Shown here one piece after another: positions 1 to 6,181 of a stretch of DNA of 16,105 bases. The DNA is from an uncultured Clostridia bacterium (GTDB lineage: Bacteria > Bacillota > Clostridia > Oscillospirales > Acutalibacteraceae). Every line of letters starts with the position of its first letter. Positions within the stretch are counted from its first letter, which is position 1. Location: the NCBI GenBank assembly GCA_947165115.1, contig CAMUZD010000014.1, positions 1-16,105 of the forward strand, in the 5' to 3' direction. The notes below the pieces were generated by a model. That model made no database searches and was not told the origin of the DNA. It was given only the letters and a program-made list of their open reading frames with translations. Position numbers and translations under genes: made by a program.

Positions 1-1669
1 TCCCTGTGACTATGTCGGCAATCGCCCTTCCTCCCTGCTCTCCCGGATACCATGATTCGATAACGGCGGGAGCTTTATCAATCCACGCGGTCATATCAAT
101 CGGCGCGCCGTTTTGCAGGATAACGACCGTATTCTTATTCGCTTCGCACAGGCGCAGAATAGACTGCTCCTGATTATCGTCAATGCTCTGACCGGCTTTA
201 TCGACTATCAGTCCGCCCGCGTCTTCGTCGCCGTTGTGGGTTGATACCGAGGGCAGGCGCAGGTCGCTGCGGTCGCTCCCTTCGCCCTCGAGAATTGAGG
301 TGAAATAAAGAACGGCATCGCAGGAGGGCGCTGTTTTTTCGATATCGGCGCTCTCGCAGTAAACAACCTCTGCCTCGCCGCCGAAATACGCCTCAAGCGC
401 CTCAAGCGTAGTCGGGGCGTCAGCTCCCTGCCACGGAGCTTTGTACGGCCCCGAATAGTTCGCGCCTATCGGTATGAACTTCGCGCTCTGACCGAACACG
501 CCGATTTTTTTGATTTTATCTTTATTCAGAGGCAGAACGCCTTGATTTTTAAGGAGAATTATCGATTCGCGCGCCGCCTCGAGAGCGAGTTCCTTATGCT
601 CTTCGCAACGCACGGTTTCATTTGCTTTTTCGGGATTTACAAAGGGATTGTCAAACAGGCCGAGGCGGAATTTCGCGGTAAGTATCCGCAGAACATTTTT
701 GTCGAGTTCCTCTTCGGTGATATAGCCCTTTTCAAGCGCTTCCTTAACTTCTTCAAAGCGGTTGAAGGGCAGGATAACATCGAGCCCCGCTTTAAGGGAC
801 ATGGCCGCCGCTTCGGCGAAAGACGAGGCAAGTTTATGCGATTCGTTGATGCCCTCGACCTCCCAGTAATCGGAGACAACGAAGCCGTCAAAACCCCATT
901 CATCCCTGAGAATACCGGTCAGCAGGCGTTTATTCGCGCCGCAGGGGACGCCCTCCCAGCCGTTGTAGGCCGCCATTACTGATTTCGCGCCCGCGTCAAA
1001 GCAGGCTTTGAAAGGAGGCAGAATTGTCTCGCGCATTGTGCGCTCGCTTGTTTCGGAATAATTCGAATCCCTGCCGCCGTAAGAATAGTTATCGGCAAAA
1101 TGCTTCGGAGTCGGGATAACGCCGTTTTTAATAAGTCCGCGGCACATCGCGGCGCCCATATCGGATGAGAGGAGCACATCCTCGCCGTAGGTTTCGACGG
1201 TTCTGCCCCAGCGGCAGTCCCGCACGAGATTGACAACGGGTGAAAACACCTGACGCACGCCGACCGCCGCGCATTCTTCACCTATCGCGGAGCCGACCTT
1301 TTCGACAAGCTCGGGGTCAAATGATGACGCGAGCCCTATCGGCTGGGGAAAATTCGTGCCCATTCCCCACTGAGCGCCGTGCAGCGCCTCGCCGTTTTCT
1401 ATCGGGGGAATGCCGTGCGGCTGGGCTTCGATGCTCGCCCTGACATCTTTATTTATCTTCCCGGCAACCTCGCGGGGCGAAGCGGGAACATCCCTGCCCT
1501 GATGCATGAAATGCCCGGGATTGCGGTAGCTTCCGCATAAAGGATTACGGCGATTGTCATAATCGCCGTCAACCTCAAAATACATATCGCCCGTCACCTG
1601 ATAAATCTTTTCATCAAGCGAGAGCTCTTTGAGCAGCGCTTCGGCGCGCTCTTCGGGAGTCAGAGACAA
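1..1669 (-). CDS. GH3 family beta-glucosidase-type glycoside hydrolase, 3' end off the window
   Basis: Predicted retaining beta-glycosidase of family GH3, hydrolysing terminal beta-linked sugars; 556 residues are visible and the frame stays open to the left edge. The N-terminal TIM-barrel carries PTPKHFADNYSYGG (about 186-199) and GFDGFVVSDYW (about 259-269), where Asp267 is the expected nucleophile. The following alpha/beta sandwich has ILEGEGSDRSDLRLP (about 459-473), the GH3 loop that supplies the acid/base Glu (461 or 463). The Fn3-like C-terminus would lie outside the window. The frame is closed upstream by the stop codon of the phosphatase gene, so the start must be TTG at 1669-1667; an AAGGA site (1679-1683) overlaps that stop codon and sits 9 bases from the TTG. 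No signal peptide follows, so the enzyme is probably cytoplasmic. It is cotranscribed with the phosphatase. Family certain, substrate not. Confidence 0.92.
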   Translation of the reverse strand, partial: MSLTPEERAEALLKELSLDEKIYQVTGDMYFEVDGDYDNRRNPLCGSYRNPGHFMHQGRDVPASPREVAGKINKDVRASIEAQPHGIPPIENGEALHGAQWGMGTNFPQPIGLASSFDPELVEKVGSAIGEECAAVGVRQVFSPVVNLVRDCRWGRTVETYGEDVLLSSDMGAAMCRGLIKNGVIPTPKHFADNYSYGGRDSNYSETSERTMRETILPPFKACFDAGAKSVMAAYNGWEGVPCGANKRLLTGILRDEWGFDGFVVSDYWEVEGINESHKLASSFAEAAAMSLKAGLDVILPFNRFEEVKEALEKGYITEEELDKNVLRILTAKFRLGLFDNPFVNPEKANETVRCEEHKELALEAARESIILLKNQGVLPLNKDKIKKIGVFGQSAKFIPIGANYSGPYKAPWQGADAPTTLEALEAYFGGEAEVVYCESADIEKTAPSCDAVLYFTSILEGEGSDRSDLRLPSVSTHNGDEDAGGLIVDKAGQSIDDNQEQSILRLCEANKNTVVILQNGAPIDMTAWIDKAPAVIESWYPGEQGGRAIADIVTG

Positions 1670-1681
1670 AAAATCAGATCC

Positions 1682-2857
1682 TTACTCATTGATATATTCC
1701 TCAATACGGGCAATCTGAGAATCATTCAGACCGCCTCTGCGCAGATAATTCTCCGCGCCCGCTTTAAGATCGAGAGACCGGATATCCGCGCCGTCTTCCG
1801 CCTCGCAGATGCAGTAGAAGAAATCACGGACATTGCCGAGAATCGCTTCATATTTCTCGGGCTTGTCTTCCTTTGTGATGCGGTAATAATTATAGTAGGT
1901 AATCATATAATCGTCGATGATTTCATCGGCAGACGCGGCCGCGAGAGCGAGAATCAGAGCGCAGACGAAGCCGGTTCTGTCCTTACCCTCAACGCAGTGG
2001 ATATCGCAGGGGCCGTCGTGATTTGTCATCTCGAGCAGACCTTCCGAGATAATCCTCGCGAAATCATCGGAGCGGTAATTCGCGTTCATCGCGAGCAGAA
2101 GCACGTCGCCGCTCTCATAAAGAGAATTATAGTAATCGGAATCAAAATCATCGGCCGCGACATAGCCCTTGTATTTCTCCTCGTTATCGGAGAGATTGAG
2201 GGCGAATTTCACTCCCGCTTTCTCAATCTGCGCATTCGCGTAAGAGGCGCGGTTATGCTGATTGTCGCAGGGCGAGGCCGAGCGATAGAACATCTTTTCT
2301 TTTATATTTCCGCCTGTTACCTCACGGAAATTCGCGAACATAACGTCGCTGTCATAATCGCTTCTCTCATCGGAATACTGCAGGGCGTAAAGCTCCTGAA
2401 CATCCTTGTACTTGCCCTTCTGATTCAGGGTTACGGTCACCTTTGAGGATTCGGTCATTTCGAACTCCTTCCAGGTGGATTCGCCGTAATTGCGCGCGAT
2501 GATGACATGGGGATAACCCGGATAGCCGCAGGCGAGGGGCTGACCTACAGGAACATAATAACCCGAATAATACGGTATATCATCAAGGCCTTTGCCGTTG
2601 TCAAATTCAACATTGACGCTGTCGCCGAATTCAAAGCCGAGAGCGTTGAATTCATCAATTGTAAGGTCGATATAGACATTGTCGAATTCGGTATCGTGAA
2701 TGACGCCGATTTCGCCGGTCGTTATTTCCTTCGCGGTGGCGGTCGTTGATTCAGCGGTTACCTCAGTCGGCAGATCGGGACCGATTTTTCCGCAGGACGT
2801 GAAAACGCCTGTAACAAGCGCCAGCGCCGACAGAACGGCAATAAGTTTTTTAAGCAT
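1682..2857 (-). CDS. Lipoprotein protein-tyrosine/lipid phosphatase with CX3KDR signature
   Basis: A 391-residue exported phosphatase. The N-terminus is a lipoprotein signal (MLKKLIAVLSALALV...FTSC, Cys22) followed by a Thr/Ser-rich spacer. Residues about 50-175 form a beta-rich module resembling the C-terminal barrel of SAM hydroxide adenosyltransferases (tentative). The catalytic domain begins near FYRSASPCDN (Arg192) and carries HCVEGKDRTGF, with nucleophile Cys288 and Arg294. HCxxGKDRTG is the signature of the MptpB (Mycobacterium tuberculosis) and LipA (Listeria) group, whose members act on phosphotyrosine, phosphoserine/threonine and phosphoinositides; the same range here is inference. 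Anchoring outside the membrane suggests an extracellular phosphoester or signalling target, possibly phosphate scavenging. ATG at 2857 follows AAGGAG by about 7 bases, behind a good sigma-A promoter. The GH3 gene starts 12 bases past the stop. Confidence 0.88.
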   Translation of the reverse strand: MLKKLIAVLSALALVTGVFTSCGKIGPDLPTEVTAESTTATAKEITTGEIGVIHDTEFDNVYIDLTIDEFNALGFEFGDSVNVEFDNGKGLDDIPYYSGYYVPVGQPLACGYPGYPHVIIARNYGESTWKEFEMTESSKVTVTLNQKGKYKDVQELYALQYSDERSDYDSDVMFANFREVTGGNIKEKMFYRSASPCDNQHNRASYANAQIEKAGVKFALNLSDNEEKYKGYVAADDFDSDYYNSLYESGDVLLLAMNANYRSDDFARIISEGLLEMTNHDGPCDIHCVEGKDRTGFVCALILALAAASADEIIDDYMITYYNYYRITKEDKPEKYEAILGNVRDFFYCICEAEDGADIRSLDLKAGAENYLRRGGLNDSQIARIEEYINE

Positions 2858-2907
2858 GGTGTTTCTCCTTTTGCACGCTAATAAAAAATGAATTTTTATT
2901 ACAATTT

Positions 2908-2936
2908 ATTATAATATATGTTAAGAATTATTTCAA
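2908..2936 (-). promoter_or_regulatory. Sigma-A promoter of the phosphatase-GH3 operon
   Basis: On the minus strand TTGAAA (2936-2931), a 17-base spacer, then a perfect TATAAT (2913-2908), about 50 bases before the phosphatase ATG. AT-rich surroundings support it. Confidence 0.8.
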
Positions 2937-2990
2937 TAAATATCGGGGATTTTTTGTATGAACCGGCGACATATTAACTTCAGGTTAGCA

Positions 2991-3017
2991 TAGGGGCGAC
3001 GACCGCGGCGTCCCGCC
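2991..3017. repeat. GC-rich imperfect palindromic intergenic unit
   Basis: TAGGGGCGAC...CGTCCCGCC folds as an imperfect hairpin (GACG at 2998-3001 pairs with CGTC at 3009-3012, with interrupted pairing outside). It stands out in an AT-rich gap. Its outer shape (TAGGGGCG...CCGCC) resembles the inverted unit at 4633-4654, whose minus strand reads TAGGGGCGGATATTATCCGC. Probably one family of dispersed intergenic palindromes (REP-like). Function unknown. Confidence 0.45.
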
Positions 3018-3036
3018 AAAAGGGTATGCGGGGCAT

Positions 3037-3062
3037 AAAAAACGGCACGGATTTATCCGTGC
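3037..3062 (-). terminator. Rho-independent terminator of the ribbon-helix-helix pseudogene
   Basis: Perfect 8-base stem GCACGGAT/ATCCGTGC (3045-3052 with 3055-3062) followed, on the minus strand, by CG and six T (3042-3037). It lies 15 bases past the stop codon of the broken gene at 3077. Confidence 0.85.
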
Positions 3063-3076
3063 TCTGTATAGATGCA

Positions 3077-3282
3077 TCACTCGGGGATTTCGCAATTTTC
3101 AATACCGAAATCAAGCAGAATATTTATAAGCTCGTTTCTCGACCTGTTGGTGATTTCTAGTATTCCATCTAGATTTGCCACTTTTCACCTTTAATCCTTA
3201 GAGAAAACATTTTGTAACCGTCATCGCCTTTGAGTTTCTTCGGAATTGCAAACTCTTCGCTGTTTTTCTTTGCCATGCTCAT
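3077..3282 (-). pseudogene. Small ribbon-helix-helix (CopG/Arc-like) protein gene with a one-base frameshift
   Basis: From ATG 3282 (GGTGAGG site 9 bases upstream) the frame reads MSMAKKNSEEFAIPKKLKGD, continues DGYKMFSLRIKGEK, then hits TAG at 3169-3171. Shifting one base within the AAAA run at 3182-3185 gives an uninterrupted continuation, VANLDGILEITNRSRNELIN then ILLDFGIENCEIPE, ending at TGA 3077-3079. The interval is 206 bases, exactly one short of 69 codons. The joined protein (68 residues) has the basic start, the beta strand MFSLRIKGEK and the NRSRNELINILLDFGIE helix typical of small ribbon-helix-helix DNA-binding proteins. It may be truly broken or an assembly error in a homopolymer. 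It is divergent from the gene at 3369 and so could once have regulated it. Confidence 0.75.
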
Positions 3283-3309
3283 GTCAAACAACCTCACCGC
3301 TATTATGGC

Positions 3310-3338
3310 TTGACTTTTGTTAGCAGTATTGTTATATT
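3310..3338 (+). promoter_or_regulatory. Sigma-A promoter of the zinc-ribbon/CFI-box gene
   Basis: TTGACT (3310-3315), a 17-base spacer and TATATT (3333-3338), 31 bases before ATG 3369. A strong AAGGAGG site follows at 3356-3362. It lies between the divergent ribbon-helix-helix reading frame and the gene. Confidence 0.75.
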
Positions 3339-3368
3339 TAATGTCATAAAGTCAGAAGGAGGATTGCT

Positions 3369-4475
3369 ATGGGTATGATAGCGGTCAAATGCCCTCAGTG
3401 CGGAGCTGATATTCAGCTTGACGATTCAAGAGAATTCGGATTCTGTAATTATTGCGGCACAAAAATTATCCAAGATAGGATAATTCATGAACATAAAGGA
3501 TCAGTCAAGGTCGATAACAGTGAAAGAATAAATAATCTATATCAAATCGCGCGTAGAGAGAAAGAGTTATTTGATATTGGAGCTGCAGCTAAACACTATG
3601 GTATGATTCTTATTGAATGTCCAAATGATTGGGAAGCTCAATTCTTCACCACATATTTTGAATCGCTTAGTTGTAGTATTGCTCAAATCTCTTCTGCTGC
3701 AGATAAAATATCTAAAGCAGCCACATTCGCATTGGTGTTCATTAACCGTAGTGATTTATCTTTAATTGAAAAAAAGAAAGCAGTTGTAGAGATTGCTTTA
3801 TATGTATCTAAAGCTGGAATTATGCTTTATAAAAATGCTGAACAATACTACATTGAACATGATTGGCTTGAAGACAATCCTTATTCAATGGGCAAAATTG
3901 ATTTCTATGATAGGGCGGATAAGGCATCTAAACTTATTTCTGGTGTTGCCTTCGCAATAGATTTAACTTTTGAAGAACACAGTATTGCAAAAGTATCTGT
4001 TGAACCAGCAAAAATTGCAGCCAAGCAAACAATCGAATGGCTTGGATACTATCATGTTGAGTCTCGTTATTCTCAAGCTGATTGGAATACAGTTTTGAAC
4101 AATATAAACTCTCTTATAATAAAATATGAGCCAAATTATGAGCCTCAACAAGCCCCAGAAAAATGGAAACCAGAACCAATAAAAATCGAATCAAGCAATA
4201 AATCAGGCGGTTGTTACGTTGCCACTGCGATTTACGGCTCTTATGATTGTCCTGAAGTCTGGACTCTTCGCAGATTTCGCGATTATTCACTCGCTTTAAC
4301 TTGGTGTGGCAGACTGTTTATAACCCTTTATTATGCAACCAGTCCAACAATAGTTAAATGGTTCGGCCACACAAAATGGTTTAATAAACTGTGGCGAGGC
4401 AAACTTGACAGAATAGTTGATAAGCTTAAATCCGAAGGATTTGAAGATACACCATATGACGATATAAAATGGTAA
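3369..4475 (+). CDS. Zinc-ribbon protein with C-terminal CFI-box-like domain
   Basis: A 368-residue protein of unknown function and the only clear plus-strand gene. The N-terminus is a zinc ribbon: CPQC (Cys8, Cys11) and CNYC (Cys26, Cys29). Residues about 45-260 are mostly helical, with no catalytic motif that I recognise. The C-terminal region starts with GGCYVATAIYGSYDCPEV (Cys282) and continues into LRRFRD and a hydrophobic stretch, matching the small CFI-box domain (C[FY][IV]ATA.YGS...LRRFRD) found at the ends of varied bacterial proteins. No signal peptide is present. The start at 3369 follows AAGGAGG by 6 bases; Met3 is a less likely alternative. It has its own promoter and terminator and is visibly richer in A+T than its neighbours, suggesting separate acquisition. 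Its zinc ribbon has the same cysteine spacing as that of the protein at 10701-11369. Confidence 0.85.
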   Translation: MGMIAVKCPQCGADIQLDDSREFGFCNYCGTKIIQDRIIHEHKGSVKVDNSERINNLYQIARREKELFDIGAAAKHYGMILIECPNDWEAQFFTTYFESLSCSIAQISSAADKISKAATFALVFINRSDLSLIEKKKAVVEIALYVSKAGIMLYKNAEQYYIEHDWLEDNPYSMGKIDFYDRADKASKLISGVAFAIDLTFEEHSIAKVSVEPAKIAAKQTIEWLGYYHVESRYSQADWNTVLNNINSLIIKYEPNYEPQQAPEKWKPEPIKIESSNKSGGCYVATAIYGSYDCPEVWTLRRFRDYSLALTWCGRLFITLYYATSPTIVKWFGHTKWFNKLWRGKLDRIVDKLKSEGFEDTPYDDIKW

Positions 4476-4481
4476 AAATGT

Positions 4482-4510
4482 ATCGGGTCTCTTTTGAGGC
4501 CCGATTTTTT
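4482..4510 (+). terminator. Rho-independent terminator of the zinc-ribbon/CFI-box gene
   Basis: Ten-base stem ATCGGGTCTC/GAGGCCCGAT (4482-4491 with 4496-4505, one G-T pair), TTTT loop, and a run of six T to 4510, starting 7 bases after the stop codon. Confidence 0.9.
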
Positions 4511-4516
4511 ATATAT

Positions 4517-4654
4517 TTATGTTCTGCATATCATTGAAATCGCCACACCCGCCCCTTCGGGGCACCCTCTCCGTTCTCGGAGAGGGCCACAAACGGAATA
4601 CTTGATTATATTATGCTCCGCATATCCTGTGCGGGCGGATAATATCCGCCCCTA
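4517..4654. repeat. Hairpin-rich intergenic repeat cluster with imperfect direct repeats
   Basis: The gap holds three perfect hairpins: GCCCC-ttc-GGGGC (4551-4563), CCCTCTCCG-ttct-CGGAGAGGG (4565-4586) and GGGCGGAT-aat-ATCCGCCC (4633-4651). Near-identical 16-base direct repeats, TTATGTTCTGCATATC (4517-4532) and TTATGCTCCGCATATC (4611-4626), differ at two positions and bracket the first two hairpins. No protein is encoded. It looks like dispersed intergenic repeat material of the sort common in gut Clostridia, perhaps a small non-autonomous element. The last hairpin may help end transcription of the isomerase gene but has no T-tract. Confidence 0.6.
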
Positions 4655-4659
4655 CGTAC

Positions 4660-5433
4660 TCAGTCCGCGTTGACAAGCCACTCGTGCTTCTCTTCATAGA
4701 ATCTTGTGGTCTTATACCAGGGGTCGCCGTCGATATGCCTTATCATCCAGACATAATACATCTCGTAGCCGGGTGAGGTGACCTGCTGATGATTCTCGCC
4801 GTCGGTAATCGTGCACCAGTCGCCGTCCTCACTTTTATAGACGTTCTCGCCGTTGAAGCAGGCGCCGAAGCCCTGCGAGGGATTGAAGCGGTAATAATAA
4901 ACCTCGGGCTGCGGATGATGATGAGGCGGATAGCTTGACCATCTGCCGGGCTGATTGAAGACCTCGCCCATTACCATATTCGAATAGGGCGCGTTGTCAT
5001 AGTCAAACATGGTTGAGCAGATACGGTAGCCGGTGCCTTCCCACTGGCCCTTGCCGAAATGCTGATAGAGGCAGTCCTCGGGCTTATAGAATACGGGGGC
5101 GAATTCACGCTCGTTATCCGTCTGCTGAATTATGAATTCGCTGTCGGCGAGCGCCTCAACCTTAATCTCCGTGTTTTTGCAGACATGAAGGCAGTAGGGC
5201 TTCTTTTCAAACGGGCTCTCCCTTATCATTTTTTCGCTTTTATCCTGCCAGTAAACGAGCATCTCGCCCTGCAGGATAAGAATCGCGGTCTCGTCATCGG
5301 GAGCGAGGATTGAATAAGCTTCGCCCTTCGCGAGGCGCTTGACCTTTATGGTCATATTCATCTCTTTATTCTTGCCGCCCATTTCGCAGAGCAGTTTTTC
5401 GCCGTTTGAGTCAAATCCTTCCTTGAAAAGCAT
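4660..5433 (-). CDS. iolB: IolB-like 5-deoxy-glucuronate isomerase
   Basis: A 257-residue cupin of the KduI/IolB family. IolB converts 5-deoxy-D-glucuronate to 5-deoxy-2-keto-D-gluconate in cytoplasmic myo-inositol catabolism. The diagnostic block is GRWSSYPPHHHPQPEVYYYR (about 163-182), whose His171-173 and Glu177 are candidate metal ligands; His215 in DGENHQQVTSPGYEMYYVW is another. The length is a little under the usual 270 or so. The ATG follows AAGGAGG by 8 bases, and a 17-spacer promoter lies just upstream, so it is transcribed alone although it sits directly behind the oxidoreductase-glycosidase operon. No other iol gene is visible, apart from the Gfo/Idh/MocA oxidoreductase at 8070-9035, whose family includes inositol dehydrogenases. 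A role in another uronate pathway is possible. Confidence 0.85.
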   Translation of the reverse strand: MLFKEGFDSNGEKLLCEMGGKNKEMNMTIKVKRLAKGEAYSILAPDDETAILILQGEMLVYWQDKSEKMIRESPFEKKPYCLHVCKNTEIKVEALADSEFIIQQTDNEREFAPVFYKPEDCLYQHFGKGQWEGTGYRICSTMFDYDNAPYSNMVMGEVFNQPGRWSSYPPHHHPQPEVYYYRFNPSQGFGACFNGENVYKSEDGDWCTITDGENHQQVTSPGYEMYYVWMIRHIDGDPWYKTTRFYEEKHEWLVNAD

Positions 5434-5463
5434 CGTATTTCCTCCTTGGTTTTAATCTCAGAT

Positions 5464-5492
5464 ATTTTAATACATATTCAATGCGTTTGCAA
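5464..5492 (-). promoter_or_regulatory. Sigma-A promoter of the IolB-like gene
   Basis: TTGCAA (5492-5487), 17-base spacer, TAAAAT (5469-5464) on the minus strand, in the 70-base gap before ATG 5433. Confidence 0.65.
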
Positions 5493-5503
5493 TAATTTCA
5501 AAT

Positions 5504-6181
5504 CTATTTCAGCAGTTTTTTAATCTCATCTTCATCTGCGTCTGGCAGAATCTTCATCAGATGGCGCAGAATCTTTTCATAGGATTCCTCCGGCTCGCGC
5601 TTATAGACTTTATCCGTGAACTTTCTGCCCATGAATAATTCGGGGGTGGAATACTCCGCGACTCCCCAGCCGTAGGTATTTCCGTTTTTATCGAGCTCAT
5701 AAACGAAATCGGAGATAATCACATAGCACTGCGACTGCAGGCGGTTGATAATCGTGTCAAATCCCTTCCTGCCGTCCTTGCCGTAGCCGCCCGCGCGTTT
5801 GAGGCGCTTGGAGATAACGGGCGCTTTCTCACTCAGCAGGTCATACAGAGTCTTATCCCTGAAAGGGGCGAGACCGTCATCGTATCTGGCATCGAAATCA
5901 TAGCCGTCGCGGCGGTAATTCGAAAAATCGGGGAAAAACGCAGGGGAGACGAAAACGGCTTTATTCTCGAAGAATTTGCCGTATCCGCAGCCCGTTTCGC
6001 GGATAACCGGACCCTTCCATTCCCAGACTCCCTCCTCGCCCGAAAACCACGCGCGCGGCGAGACATTTTCCTGAACGGAGAAGCCGGGTATGGAATTGGC
6101 AAAGAGCGGCACGAATCCGAATTCGTGAACCGCGTCAATCAAATCCTGTTTTGTTTCAATATAAAAATCAAATTTCTTCAT
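5504..6181 (-). CDS. Conserved protein of unknown function, WFSGEEG/YRRDGYDFDARYDDG family
   Basis: A 225-residue soluble protein with no signal or membrane segment. It carries strongly patterned blocks: WFSGEEGVWEWKGPVIRE (45-62), YGKFF (67-71), and PDFSNYRRDGYDFDARYDDG (84-103). The C-terminal half is helical, with SKRLKRAGGYGKDGRKGFDT and later EPEESYEKILRHLMKI. I have seen similar proteins called AlkZ-related, meaning related to winged-helix DNA glycosylases, but I cannot confirm that from sequence alone and no catalytic residues can be named. Its ATG overlaps the stop codon of the upstream glycosidase gene as ATGA (6181-6178). No clear ribosome site precedes it, so it is probably translated by coupling. 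It is the last gene of the three-gene operon. Confidence 0.72.
   Translation of the reverse strand: MKKFDFYIETKQDLIDAVHEFGFVPLFANSIPGFSVQENVSPRAWFSGEEGVWEWKGPVIRETGCGYGKFFENKAVFVSPAFFPDFSNYRRDGYDFDARYDDGLAPFRDKTLYDLLSEKAPVISKRLKRAGGYGKDGRKGFDTIINRLQSQCYVIISDFVYELDKNGNTYGWGVAEYSTPELFMGRKFTDKVYKREPEESYEKILRHLMKILPDADEDEIKKLLK

Noticed and set aside
542..982. Plus-strand open frame of 146 codons
   Set aside because: Antisense to the well-supported GH3 gene, with no promoter, ribosome site or recognisable motif.
1997..2446. Plus-strand open frame of 149 codons
   Set aside because: Antisense shadow of the phosphatase catalytic domain.
4517..4654. CRISPR array
   Set aside because: Only two imperfect direct repeat copies with hairpins between them; no regular repeat-spacer pattern and no cas gene.
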